Source of the DNA: Ipomoea triloba
Taxonomy: Eukaryota; Streptophyta; Magnoliopsida; Solanales; Convolvulaceae
Direction of reading: 5' to 3'
NCBI RefSeq assembly: GCF_003576645.1
Contig: NC_044920.1
Coordinates: forward strand, 5,992,689 to 6,056,688
DNA: 64,000 nt
In this document: positions 34,014-46,298 of the stretch, piece after piece
Layout of the letters: the number at the start of each line of letters is the position of its first letter
How positions within the stretch are numbered: position 1 is the stretch's first letter
Notes under the pieces: generated by a model
What the model was told of the DNA's origin: nothing
Database searches by the model: none
The model's input: the letters and a program-made list of their open reading frames with translations, nothing else
Translations under genes and position numbers: made by a program

Positions 34014-34281
34014 GCGCCTGGGGCGCGCCTGACAGTATCTATTTTTTTTTAAAATCAATTTTGTTTTATTTTTTTTCCTTTCCTCCCATTTTCTCTTTCC
34101 TAATCACACTTACAAAAACTCCTCAATAACCGCGAAATAACTCCACTACTATGGATGCTCTTACTATCTTATTTTGAAATGCTACCTTAAGTACCATTTC
34201 AAAATAATCTATTGGTTTTTAATTTTTTCTTTATTAATTTATACAAATGACACCATCTACCATTCATTAAGTAAAAACCTA

Positions 34282-35223
34282 GGGTTGTTTACTAACAAGA
34301 AATTTCCAAATTTTCTAGAAAACTTTGAAAAATTGGATAGAAGAGCATTTACTAAAGCTATTTCCCCTTTTCAAAGTAGGGAATAGTTATCTATTTAATA
34401 GGAAATTAGAAACCCAGTCAAAAGTTGTTTTCTAATTTGAAAACACACGGATGAATAGTAAAATTAAAGGCATCGATTCGCACCGCCAACTTTTATTCTC
34501 TTTCTTCCTCACGTTTCTTTGTCGCTTTATCACAGTCTCTCTGATTCACAACCACCATCTCACAGCTTAAATTCCCCTCAAACTCCCCTCTTCTTTGTCA
34601 CTTTAATTATCACAGTCTCTCTAATTCACAACCATCATCTCATAGCTTCAATTCCTCTCAAACTCCCCTCAATCACTCATCCTTTATAGACGACGAGACC
34701 AGGGCTGAGTGGGAGACGGTAGTTTGTACTCGGTGACGATGAGACCAATGCTAAGTGGGTGACGGTAGTCCATAGTCGGTGACGACGGGACTAGGGCTGA
34801 GCGGGCTACGATAGTCCTTACTTAGCGACTCTCCCATCTTTATCTACAGTGTATATGTGCGGTGGCGAGTCTTGTGCATCCTTTTGCAATTGCTAATGTT
34901 TTTAATTGATGTGACGCTTGGTTATATTTGTTTAATTGATGTGGATGTGTCGGATATGATGTGGTCACTATGCATTTGCGGATGCTTTTAAAGAAACCAG
35001 ATATATTTAGTTAATCTGGCTGCTAATAGGATTACCTTGCCATAATAGATAATATATATACATTTGCTTAATTCTTGCACATGATGTATAATATATCACT
35101 GCCAAAATAGATACTCCATACTTGGATAATTTGTGCTGTTAGACAAACACTGGTACACAAATTTTCAATATCAATTTTCAAAAACAGAGAATAGAAAACA
35201 GAGAACGAAAGTAAACAGAACCC
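34282..35223. mobile_element. Harbinger-like MITE carrying genic-looking DNA
   Basis: GGGTTGTTTACTAAC at the left and AGTAAACAGAACCC at the right resemble the ends of the element at 9933. The interior holds a CT-rich stretch repeated once (34545-34600 and 34612-34670) and GACGGTAGT repeats (34700-34810), unlike typical MITE filler, possibly captured. No clear TAA duplication. Confidence 0.5.
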
Positions 35224-35379
35224 TAATATCTCATTTTATCCTTTTATGTCTTTTTACACTTATCAACTTATTTAACAACTAATTTTACCAAACACTTTAA
35301 TATCAATTAGTTAGCTTATTAGCAGATACTAGCTTTTCAGTTGTCAACTTTCAGGTAGGTGTGCTAAATAGAGTCTATG

Positions 35380-36338
35380 TCATCATCATCAAAATCTATA
35401 ATACACTTTTGTTCCTAAAAGACACACATTTCCAACACAACCCTTCCTTTCATAATGCTTCGCCAACCACACGATGCATTGAGTGTGCACATACTCCTGA
35501 AAAAAATTCCTTTCATGAACATACTTGTCCCATAACACTTGAACCCATAGCTTCTCGGGGTTCATGAGAACCTGCCAGTCTACAACACTAGTTTCCTCAA
35601 GTAGGCCAGGTTGAAGTCCATTGCCTTCTTGAGCCCTAGTCCTCCACGCCATTAGGAGACATCATCCTAGTTGATCAGGTGAACTATCTTTTTGTCACTC
35701 GAGTCCCCTAAAAGAAAGTTTCTCTAGATTCTATCTATGTCTGAGCATACTCCAATTGGGAGGGCCAAAGATTGCATGGTGTAAATTGGGATAATGGAAA
35801 GCGTGGAATTAACTAAAGTCTTCCGCCCTACTAGAATAAGAGAGTCTAATTTCTAGCTGGTGAGCATCTTCATAATATTATTAAGGATGTAGTTGAAGGT
35901 GTGCTTTGAGACCCTTCTAGGCACTCCTAAATACTTCGCAAGGTGGCCAGTGACAGAAATCCTTGCCACCCCCTAATGATGATCTTAGACATGCAATCAA
36001 TGTTAGGAGAACAAAATGTTTGTGATTTGGAGGGATTGATTATCAAACTTGAGATGCTTGAGAATTTCTGCATGCATTGCATCATGCACTTAATATGCTT
36101 TGTCGAGGTTTCCCCAAAGAACATTATATCAATAGCAAAGAAGAAGTGTGAAATCCCATTGTATCTCTAGGAAAGGAAAATCGATTTCCACTGCTTAAAC
36201 ATAACCATTGATAGTCATGATACCTCTTATTCCTTTCTGCTAATGCATCTTGTGGACAATATCTTGTGCTAGAATAATGTTGTCAAGGATAGATTGACCA
36301 TGCAAGAAGCTATTATGATGTAGGCCAATTAGGTTTTG
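35380..36338 (-). pseudogene. LINE reverse transcriptase, 3' part, dead
   Basis: Minus strand reads, in order, HGQSILDNIILAQDIVHKM (36300-36245), FAIDIMFFGE where the catalytic FADD is expected (about 36140), LIINPSKSQTF (36030), LVGRKTLVNSTLS and LPIGVCSDIDRI (35850-35730), and LMNPEKLWVQVL (35560). This is the canonical order of plant L1-like RT. Multiple stops and the lost catalytic aspartate make it inactive. It is continuous with 36961-37122 and 57072-57700. Confidence 0.85.
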
Positions 36339-36960
36339 TGTTGGGCGTCAGCGGGTTTGGCTGAGCTCATCCCCTACTCGATTCGAGACGTGGTGTTGTG
36401 ACTTACTATGGAGAGATGTGGTTAAATGGTTAATGTCCACCTACTTATCACCAATTTGTTTTAAGTAGGATATGACAACTAGATAGCCAAAGAACTCTGT
36501 GGTTAAGCGTGCTTGATTTACAATAGTCACAGGATGGGTGACCCCTAGGAAGTAAGCATAATGCAGCGTTGAGATCCATCAATTGGTATTAGAGCCAAGG
36601 TCACGGGTTTGAATCGATGGCGAGGCGAAAGTCGAGTCCAGTCCAGGAGGGGTATTAGTGGACATGGCGGCTAAGGACCGAGTCAGGCATGCTGTGCAAC
36701 TGGGCTTGGTGTTCAAAGGTTGTGGTAGGTGCTAAGAAGGGGATTGTTGGGCGTTGGCTGAGTTCAGCCCCTGCTCGATTCGAGACGTGGCACTATGGCA
36801 TACCATGGAGAGATGTGGTTAAATGGTTAATGTCCACCTACTCATCACTGATTAGTTGTAAGTAGGATATGCAACCAGATAGCCAAAGAGTGTGTTTGAC
36901 TTCAGTAGTCACAGGATGGGTGACCCCTTGGGAAGTGAGCATAATACAACGCATGCCACA
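36339..36960 (+). mobile_element. Cassandra: Cassandra-type TRIM with 5S rRNA sequence in its LTRs
   Basis: LTRs 36339-36581 and 36745-36960 both start TGTTGGGCGT and contain CGATTCGAGACGTGG and a 5S-like block. The primer site TGGTATTAGAGCC (36584-36596, initiator-Met type) follows the 5' LTR and AGAAGGGGAT precedes the 3' LTR. There is no coding sequence. Cassandra is the known TRIM family whose LTRs carry conserved 5S rRNA. It is inserted in the LINE; no clean target duplication is left. Confidence 0.9.
36492..36558 (+). promoter_or_regulatory. 5S rRNA-like sequence with pol III A and C boxes
   Basis: AACTCTGTGGTTAAGCGTGC and AGGATGGGTGACCCC align with plant 5S rRNA AACTCCGAAGTTAAGCGTGC and AGGATGGGTGACC, the internal pol III control region. 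The 3' LTR copy (36870-36935) keeps the C box but its A box has decayed to AGAGTGTGTTTGAC. Confidence 0.85.
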
Positions 36961-37122
36961 TTGAGAAGGGTGATAGGTCATTGAGAAATGAAGGTTGTCA
37001 ATACTTACACAAGGAATTTACTAGTCCTTATCACTATATTCACAAAGTCGATAAGGGAAGACCGCATCATGTCCTAGAAATTCTAGTAAATATCGCATGA
37101 ATGCCATCTGAACCTAGGCTCC
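36961..37122 (-). pseudogene. LINE reverse transcriptase, middle segment
   Basis: The stretch between Cassandra and the next insertion. Read on the minus strand it gives SDGIHAIF (the GPDGF motif of LINE RT) at the right edge, completed by MKRFGS from 57072 on the far side of the 20-kb insertion. Confidence 0.8.
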
Positions 37123-37649
37123 TGACAGGATAATTGGGTATCAGCACCTGACCCGAATCATCAGCACTGACACGAAGGCAACAAACGGTCACCCGTTACA
37201 CAAATACGACACATTGATGGTGATAATTACTCCAACGGCTCACCATTACCAGCACTCAATGCAGCTCACCATTACCAGCACTCAATGCAGGTCACAATTA
37301 CTAGCACTCCGTTACACTCACTAGAGGAAGAGCGGTTGCAGTCATAGTATAAGTAGCTGACTTGTGGTAGAGGATGGGGGGACACTTCGTTGATTACACA
37401 CTATACTATTGTATTGACTACCCACTGTATTGTATTGAAACTCTTGTACTCAAACTATCGTAGTCCAATAATACTCAAATATAGTCTGGTAACATATTTA
37501 CCGTCATTGGTGCTCTTGTTGAGAGCTGAGGCCAAATCTCAGGCACAGCTCTACATATTACAAAAGAAGGCTGCCCCGGTGCCTTCCAGGGCAGGGCGTC
37601 TACCTCCTCATCAACGACGTTTGCCTCTTCTTTATCCAGTGGCGTCCTA

Positions 37650-37935
37650 CTCATCAAGTGGCGTCGCTTCCTCAACTGGCGTCACCTCCTCAAGTGGCGT
37701 TGCCTCCTTAGTTGCGTCACCTCCTCAAGTGGCTTCACTTCCTCAAGTGGCGTCACATCCTCAAACGGCGCCACCTCCTAAAGTGGCGTCACCTCATTAA
37801 GCGGCGTCACCTCCTCAAGTGGCGTCACCTCCTCAAGTGGCGTCACCTCCTCAAGCGCCGTCACCTCCTCAAGCGCCGTCACCTCCTCAAGCAGCGTCAC
37901 CTCCTCAAGCAGCCTCACCTCCTCAAGTGACGTCA
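37650..37935 (+). repeat. 18-bp minisatellite, about 15 units
   Basis: Degenerate tandem CCTCCTCAAGTGGCGTCA. The 6-codon period gives long open frames (SPPQVA and HLLKWR types) that are by-products of the repeat. Confidence 0.85.
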
Positions 37936-38126
37936 CCTCTCAAATTCTGTGAAAATAAAATAAAATAAAGCTTTATTCCCTTAGGCTCGGCACGAGATCT
38001 GAACTCGCTAGCTGCCTGACGGGAGATCTGACCTTTAATCGAGCCTACGGTTGGTCGAAGTGAGCTTGCACACAGAACGCCCAAAAACACAAAAAAAAAA
38101 ATCAAAAAACAAAAAAATCAAAAACC

Positions 38127-38308
38127 ATGGCCGAAGCCTGACCTCAGCAAAAAACTGGCCAAGGCTGACCTCAACCAAAAATTTACCGAGGCTGAACTCG
38201 GCAAAAATTGGCCGAGGCCTGACCTCGGCCAAAAATTAGCCGAGGCCTGACCTCAGCCAAAAATTGGCCGAGTCTAACCTCAGCCTCGGCAAAAAATTGG
38301 CTAAGGCC
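38127..38308 (+). repeat. GGCCGAGGCCTGACCTCGGC repeat array
   Basis: Roughly 30-bp units of GCCGAGGCTGACCTCGGC plus AAAAATTG. The array resumes at 56506-56600 on the other side of the nested element, which shows that the insertion split it. Confidence 0.8.
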
Positions 38309-38827
38309 TGATAAGCCTCTGAGATACCCTTAAATCAAGTTCATATTAGGGTGTTTTGTCACGTTTATAGCATCCTTACATGATGAATTATGGTCATAAA
38401 TGCTTTAAATTCACTAACCAACACACAAAAGCTACTTTTAGCCTAAAGGAGGTGAAACAGGAGTCCCGGGAGCCAATAGGAGCGAAAGTTGAGCTCAAAG
38501 AACGAACCAGGCAAGATCGGAGCCCCGGAGGACCCAAGAGGATGGCCACACGCGTGTGAGTATGCGTGGAAATAATCCAATAGTCTCCCACGCACGCTTA
38601 CACGCGTGTGAGCTGGCGTGGAGACTGCATTGCGCGGAAATTTTGCTAGGGTTGCTTTTCGGAGACTATTTAAACCCCATTGATAGATTTTCAGAGGAGG
38701 TTCCCAGAAATTGAGAGAGACTTTTACTATTCCATTTTCTTTTCATTTTTTAGACTAGTTTTAGGTAGATTTCCATTGTAGAAGACAACAAGCTTGGATT
38801 GAAGGATTACTTCATTCTAGGTGATCT

Positions 38828-40191
38828 TGATATGATCTCAATTGTGCATATTTTTCTAAGTATTTTGGATCAACTTTTGAGTTTAAATGTATTAATTTGC
38901 CATCTCTAATGCATATTCCTTGCTTTCTCAATTAGATATGGTTTCATTCTTGATTTGAGTGTTTTATGGTGTTTGTTAGTGTTTTGAAACCATTTTAGAT
39001 CAAATGCAAAGCAAGGGAACATTTAAAGACATGTTTGGGAGTTAAAATGGATGAAGAATGCTTACATTGAGGCCGCAACGCGTCCAGGATCAAATTAGAC
39101 ACGTCCAGAATTTTGAGCCAAGGTCAGGGCTCGACGCGTCGAGAATATGTCGTAACAATTTTTGGGAAAAATCTTCAAGGCTCGACGCGTCGAGAATCTT
39201 GTGGCAACACAAAAATCTGCTGCGCGGAATTGCCTATTTTGCCCCTCTTTTTGCTCCCACTATAAAAGGCTCATTTTCCCAAAACCCTAGACCTAAGCTG
39301 CATTTTTGGAGGCAAGAAGAGTGAGAGAAAAGGGTGTTTTCCTCTCCAAGGAGGCAAGGAGGGATCCACCACTTTTGGAGAAGATACTCACCATCAAGGA
39401 GCTACAAGAGCTTTGGAGGAACAAGGAGAGGCTAGGAAGACTACATTCGGGAGAATCTCTTCCCCCTTTCCTTTACTTTCTTAGTTTTTGTAAACTCTTT
39501 TGACACTTGAGCTTTAAATTCTATCCTAGCCATGATTGGCTAAAGTAATTTTAGAGATTTTTGGGTGATAGGTGTTTATGAATCCTATTTGTCTTGTTCT
39601 TCATGTCTAATGATATGTTTATATTTGGGTTTTATAACTTATGATGCAATTGCGATTTCTAGTGTGATGCTTGTGATTAAAGGCCTAAATTACTTGTATC
39701 TTGCTATAGTTGTGTCTTAATGGGAGTTAGGGCATATATTAGAGCACTCACCTTTGCACTTGACTTTTGCACCTTGGGAGAGGGCAAATTTGTTAAGGGC
39801 TTTTACCTAGATTGCTTGTTCTTAATTTGTTATTGTGATTGTCTCATGGGAGTGAGTATTCCAAAGTTCTATATTCTATATTGTGGGTTTGAATTATGGG
39901 AGTAATTCCTTCCCCTTTGTGAAAGCAATCATCCACATTTGTTAGAACCCGAATTACATATCTCACCTTAGCTTGGCATTAGGAGACTAAACACCTAAAC
40001 CTGGAAATCCCATCTCTCTCTCTATTTGTTTTCATCAACTAGTTTTCTTTATTCTATTTTATTACAACATTTGCAACCGTTCAAACACCATTTTCGTTAG
40101 GATTAGCTTCATAAGAATATGTTAGTAACTGTGGATCGATACCCCGGAATACTCCGGGTATTTGAATTGTTATAAAAATATGCTGCAATCA
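38828..40191 (+). repeat. 5' LTR of Athila-like element 1
   Basis: It runs TGATATGATC to GCAATCA, 1364 bp. It contains two CTCGACGCGTCGAG palindromes (39130, 39181), a TATAAAAGG box at 39261 and GGATCGATACCCCGG near its end, as in Athila LTRs. Confidence 0.7.
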
Positions 40192-40194
40192 AAT

Positions 40195-40212
40195 TGGCGC
40201 CGTTGCCGGGGA
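40195..40212 (+). promoter_or_regulatory. Primer-binding site, Athila type
   Basis: TGGCGCCGTTGCCGGGGA, identical to the site of element 2. Confidence 0.85.
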
Positions 40213-40344
40213 ACTGGCGTTTAAGTATTGACATTAGTGAAAGTTTTATTCTAGGAGTCTAATCCATTATTTTTCTTTATTTTTACTTACCCGTAACAAA
40301 GTTTGTTTTGTTTAGTGTGATCTTGTGTTTTAGGTACTTGTTGC

Positions 40345-42942
40345 ATGCAAACACGGTCATTGGGGAAAGAAGGATTATTACCTTTGGACCTTGAGATTGA
40401 AAAGAGAGCAAAGTACCTTAGAAAGCAACGAAAGATGGCACAAGCTCAAGGAAATATCAATGTAAATCTTAATGGAGATGGAAATGGAAATGGCAATGGA
40501 AATGGAAACGGTGATGGGAATGGAGTTAATCAACCCCCACCGGTGAGGAGAGCTATGTCCGATTATATTGCACCCGATTTGGAAGAACGTGATAGCATCA
40601 ACATTCCGGGTGTTGAGGCCAACAATTTCGAAATCAAACCGGCGATAATACAAATGGTTGCATCGGATCAATTCGGAGGATCACCCATGGAAGATCCGAA
40701 TGCTCATATTACAAAATTCCTCCAGATTTGTAGCACTTTTAAGATGAACGGAGTTCCCACTGAAGCGATCAAACTCCGACTCTTTCCATTTTCAGTGAGG
40801 GACAAAGCTCACGGTTGGCTCATTTCCTTTCAGGCTAATTATTTTGATAGTTGGGTCCAACTTCACCGGGAATTCTTGAAGAAATTCTATCCAATCTCAA
40901 AGACTCAAAGGATGAGAAGAGCAATCCAAAACTTCAAGCAATTGCCGAATGAGTCCTTAGCCGAGTCTTGGGAAAGATTTAAAGATCTAAGAAGACAATG
41001 TCCACACCATGGTATACAAAGTTGGGATCTAATGATGGCTTTCTATGAGGGATTGTTTGACACTTCAAGAACTTTGGTGGATGCATCTTCGGGAGGTTTA
41101 TTCACGGTTTTGGAGCCCATTCAAGCGGAGGAATTGTTAGAAAAAATTGCAATGAACGGTTCTACTTGGTACTACGATAGATCTTCACAAAGATTGGGAG
41201 GAGGTATTCATGAAGTGGAGCAAATATCCGCCTTATCGGCTAAAGTGTATAATGTTGCAACAATGGTGCAAAAGCTAGCTCAAATCACTCTTCAAAATCG
41301 AAATGTGAGCTATGTTTCTACTCCTTCCTCTCCCTCAAGACAAGTGATGATTTGTGATCTTTGCGGTGAGGGGCACAACTTGGGTGAATGCCTTAATGAT
41401 GACACCAATTCTCAATCTTCCGTCGAGCATATTGATTTGGTGGGATACAATAGGCCACAACAATCATTCCAACCGCAAGGGGCCTACAATCCTAATGCAC
41501 CAAGAAACCATCCTGGTTTCTCATGGAGTAACCCCAATGGGGCGACGAATCCCCAAAGTTATGGCAATAGAAACTCACCTCCGGGATTCCAAGGTCAACA
41601 AAATTTTAGAGGGGGTCAAACACAACCATTTAGGCCAACTCAAGGATTTTAACCCCAAGCTCCGACTATTCAACCAAGTCCACCACTACCTACTTTGGAA
41701 GCTCCACCTCCACCAAATTGGGAAGCAATGATGCAAATGATGCTTAAATCTCAATTGCAAAGTGAGGAGAGATACAAACAAATGTCCGAAAAGCTAGATC
41801 AATTGAGTGCTCACAACAAGATGCTAGAAAGACAAATTGCAAATCAAGCTTCTACTTCTAGCACCAAAGTCACCGGGAAGTTGCCCGCTTGTCCCGAGAA
41901 TCCAAGAGAGCATGTCAATGCTATTGTAACAAGAAGTGGCAAGAAACTTGAAGAACCACCTCTTCCGGTTGACAAACCAAGGCCGAGTAAAATCATTGAT
42001 GTTGAGATTGAAGAGAAACTTGAAGAAGAAGAAGCTAACCATCCCGTTTTGAATGCGAGCCCTCAAAGTCATGAAAAAGATGAAAAAGAGAAGCCCGAGA
42101 GAAAGTATGTGCCTCCACTTCCATTCCCTCAAAAATGCCAAAGGCAAGCCAAAGATAGTAGATGGAAAAAATTCTTGGATATTGTTGAAAATTTGAAAGT
42201 CTCTATCCCGTTGCTCGATTTGCTCACCCAAACACCTTCTTATGGGAAGTTTTTAAGGGAGATTCTATCTAAAAAGAGAAAGTTTGGTGATCAAGAAATG
42301 ATTGCAATGACACAAGAGTATCGGGCCTTAACACGTGAAGAGGGAAGGTTTCCAACAAAGCATAGAGATCCTGGAAGATTTACGATTCCATGTGTTATTG
42401 GTGGCTCCACAATCAATAGATCACTTTGTGACTTAGGAGCGAGTGTTAATGTAATGCCTTTATCTCTTTGCAAGAAGCTCAATTTGGGAGAGCCACGACC
42501 AGTTGAATTCACACTTCAATTTGCCGATCAGTCAACCAAAAATCCTATTGGAATTCTTGAGAATGTGCCCGTTCATGTTGACAAGTATTTTGTGCCTTGT
42601 GACTTCGTGGTAATGGATATTCGAGAAGACCCATACACTCCAATCATTTTGGGGAGACCTTTCTTAGCCACAACGGGAGCAATAATTGATGCACGGAAAG
42701 GATCAATGATCTTTGATTTTGGAGAAGAAAAAGTGGCATTCAATGTTCTTGAAGATCCTAATTCTTGTGTTATTGAAAGATGTTATAGGGCCGATGTGAT
42801 GTGTAGCAAGACTCGTGATGGAGATGCTAATTTTACACATGTGGAGAAAGTCGACAAAGGATGTCTTTTGGGATGCAAAGCTTGTGATAGGAACTTCAAT
42901 GAGGCTAGTAATGGTGGTAGCCTCACGGATCAACCCGGATGA
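40345..42942 (+). pseudogene. Athila-like gag-protease, one internal stop
   Basis: One frame from ATG 40345 to 42942, broken only by TAA at 41650-41652. Capsid region: DPNAHITKFLQIC, LRLFPFSVRDKAHGWL, WERFKDLRRQCPHHG and FYEGL, all typical of Athila/Tat gag. CDLCGEGHNLGEC is a CX2CX3HX4C zinc knuckle. The aspartic protease has CDLGASVNVMPLSL. The stop falls in QGF*PQAP and equals CAA to TAA. The frame ends soon after the protease; RT, RNase H and integrase are absent. Immediately downstream is CTTCTTGGGAGGCAACCC, which in related elements lies after pol. Confidence 0.9.
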
Positions 42943-43239
42943 ACTTTGAACAAGGGGTCGAGCTCATGACCTTAAACGAGCGCTTCTTGGGAGGCAACCC
43001 AAGCCATTTAATTTCTTGCATTTTTATTTTTGTTGGTTTATTTTGCATGATGGATTTTGAATAATGAATTTGGGTGTTACTTGCTTTATCTTGAAATTAC
43101 ATGAAGTTTTTTGAAAATTTTTGAGCCTAAAGTTTTTTATGTTTATATGGTTTTGGAGTTCAATTTTTGCTTATTGAGTGTTGTTTTCGTGTTGGGAGTT
43201 AGTTAGGTGTGTTACAGTTGATAATATGGTGAAAAACTC

Positions 43240-43425
43240 TGATGTTTTTCGACGTGTCGAGCCTCAAACTCGACACGTCGAAAATCTGCCGTAACATTTT
43301 TATAAAATCCTGATGATTCTCGACGTGTCGAGAACCATTCTCGACACGTCGAGAATGTGCCGTAGGATTTATTCGAAAATCTGGGAGTCTCGACGCGTCG
43401 AGCCCCTGTCTCGACGCGTCGAGAC
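43240..43425 (+). repeat. Cluster of CGACGCGTCG-type palindromes
   Basis: Perfect CTCGACGCGTCGAG at 43389-43402 and 43410-43423; paired CGACGTGTCGAG and CTCGACACGTCG at 43249-43280 and 43321-43353. Confidence 0.85.
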
Positions 43426-44599
43426 CCCGAGGTCAGCGATTGACCGTCCCTTTTAAAACCCACTGTTACCCAAATTCTACATTTCTTCTTCTTCGCACAG
43501 CAGCTCCCACACGCGTATTTTCCACTTTTTCTTCATCTTTTGGTCTCAAAACACACTCATTTTCACTCCAAACTCTTCCTAAGGCATCAAGGTAACATCC
43601 TTTTCCATTTTCTCCATCAATTTCTCTTAGTTTTTGTTATATTGAGATCATATCAGATCTCTATTACATTTCTATTATATTTTGTTATCTTGTTCTTGGA
43701 TTAAATTAGCTTTTGTCTTGAATTTCATATCATGTGTGGCTAGTTTAATCTAGGGATTTGGATTGTGTGAAGATATGTTGCTAGTGTGTTGATCTTATAT
43801 CTATATTTTGGATCTAAATGCTTAGATTGTTGGATTATCTATTCTTGTCTATTGATTGTTGTTTTGATGAGATCTTGTTTGGATTTGGCCAATCTAGATG
43901 AGAGATTGAGCTCTTGACTCTTTCATGTCTTTGATTAGAGTTAGGATTTGAAGCTTTGAAACAATCATAGTTCCTATGGACTTCTTAAGAATAGTAGGAT
44001 AGTGTGTAGCTCGAGTGTTTGATGAAATTCTTCTTAGAGCTTTGGATGCTTGAAGGCACTCCTAAGTCAAAGAAGCCTTAGTACACAAAGGTGGAAAAGG
44101 ACTAAGAACACACACTCTTGAATAGCCAACATCTTTGTCTTGTTATCCATTACCTTAGACACACCAAGATGCAACATATATGAACACTATCCAATCCCTA
44201 CCCCTTTTACATATTTTCAAACCCTCTTACTTTACTACTTTCTTGCACTCAAACCAAACCTTATGAACTCCTGTGACACTTGAGATTTTTGGTTCCAATA
44301 TTACCTATTGAACTTTCAAAGTTATTCCCTATTATTCCTCAATGTTCATCTAATCTCTATACCATATTCATTGGACTCTATTTCTATGTTCAATTTCATT
44401 TGAACCTTGAGCTATATTCATTTGGACTACCAATCCTTATACAAATTATTATATTATTTTTATAACTATATTACTATTATATAGTATTGTGAGATATAGT
44501 AATTATATTTAATTATTATATATATAAATATGATATGCGTGTGTGCATGTGTGGTGTAACATATGTATACATATATATTAACTAAGTTGTGTAGTATGC

Positions 44600-44668
44600 G
44601 TGTATATTAAAATATATATATATATATATATATATTAGTTATATAAGTTACGTATATATACTAAATAG

Positions 44669-44708
<40 letters not shown>

Positions 44709-45395
44709 TCAATCATTATTATTATATATTATATATGTAATTAATTAGGTGATCACTATTTTGGATCTTATATTATATAAATTATATTTTGATGTGTATA
44801 TATATGTATAATAGCCGTGTGGATATATATATTATATATGTGTGTAATATATATTACTACTATATATAATATTATATAAGATCAATATCTTTAATACATA
44901 ATAAGGTAGATTGGAGGTTACAAAGTCTTGATTTGGATAATTCTAAAAATTAAAGGATGATTAATTATTTATCTTCCTTCATATAAGGGATTGATTTAGT
45001 CTTTCCCTTTAGCCTTCCTAGTCTTCTAGCCGGCATCTTCATCTAAAAAGAAGGGAATTTTCTTCTTCATCTTTTCCTTCTGATTCGTCCCTGCGTAAAA
45101 AAAAAAAAAACAAAAAAAAAATATTTCTTCCATCATTTTTTATTCAAGAGTTTGGAACTTCATCTTCTCAAGTAAGTTAATATTTTTATTGTATTTTTCC
45201 GGGTAGTATAGTGTTAGGGTGTTTGTTAAATTGTGTGCTTATGTGGGTTCTTTCTTTGTGTTGATTGATGATGGTGATGGTAGAAGGAGAGCCCTAGTCA
45301 CCTTGAAGATTGATTTAAAGTTGAGGTTTTTGATATCCAAGTAAGTAGGTTTGTTTTCTACTTGCTTATCCCATTTGTATGTTTTGATGTATATA

Positions 45396-45439
<44 letters not shown>

Positions 45440-45698
45440 GGTGAAATTGATGCAAGTTGATGATCATAAAATATGTGATTTTTGGTTATAAAATATATTT
45501 TGAATATATGTATATGCGTAGAAATACATATGAATGTATGTGGTGTTTGATCATGTGTGTAGATTAATACATATATANAAATATGTGATTTTTGGTTATA
45601 AAATATATTTTGAATATATGTATATGCGTAGAAATACATATGAATGTATGTGGTGTTTGATCATGTGTGTAGATTAATACATATATATATTTCTTACG

Positions 45699-45789
<91 letters not shown>

Positions 45790-46148
45790 AATGGTTTGTA
45801 TTGTGCGTATATATATGTGTATAAATGTAGTATATATGAATATTGCTGTATACTGTGAGTACCGTATATATATATCTATAAATAATATTTTCGTATATAT
45901 ATATATATATATATAGCATGCGTATATTTATAAATATATATATAATGTTTTTCGTAATAATATTATATATATATACTGTACGTATATTTATAATTATATA
46001 TATGTTTTTCGTAATGCTATGTATATATCGTATGTGTATTAAAATTAAAAAAAAATACATATAAATATATATATATAATCCATGTATGTACAGAATGCAT
46101 ATTAGAATAATTATATATAAATATATAAATAAATAAATAAATAAATAA

Positions 46149-46215
<67 letters not shown>
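44600..46215. repeat. AT-dinucleotide microsatellites
   Basis: Long (AT)n runs near 44612, 44670-44706, 45397-45437, 45697-45786 and 46154-46211, plus (AAAT)n near 46122. Short frames rich in Ile and Tyr come only from these. Confidence 0.9.
45469..45687. repeat. 109-bp direct duplication around an N
   Basis: 45469-45577 and 45579-45687 are identical by eye, with the N at 45578 between them. Same signature as at 964 and 28555. Confidence 0.9.
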
Positions 46216-46216
<1 letters not shown>

Positions 46217-46298
46217 AGTACGTATAAAAGAAAGAGAAGAAAGAAAATAAAATATATAATAATAATATTTTCCTTTAGTTAATTGTGTTGTACGTATG

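Larger units (their letters stand above)
38828..43655 (+). mobile_element. Athila-like element (element 1) inside the 5' LTR of element 2
   Basis: It is flanked by GATCT (38823-38827, 43656-43660); the uninterrupted site GGTGATCTCTATT is preserved at 55706. It begins TGATATGATCTCAA and ends TTGAGATCATATCA, a perfect 14-bp inverted pair. The 5' LTR is 38828-40191 and the primer site 40195-40212. Gag-protease follows, then a short UTR with palindromes. No copy of the 5' LTR is present at the 3' side, so the element is missing its pol, env-like region and 3' LTR. Confidence 0.85.

Noticed and set aside
36492..36558. Genuine 5S rRNA gene
   Set aside because: Sequence is only part of 5S, is repeated in both LTRs, and sits with a primer site and purine tract, so it is Cassandra.
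37390..37930. Long open frames rich in SPPQVA or HLLKWR
   Set aside because: Produced by the 18-bp repeat, whose period is a multiple of three; no start context or homology.
45358..46060. Ile/Tyr-rich frames on both strands
   Set aside because: Translations of (AT)n microsatellites.
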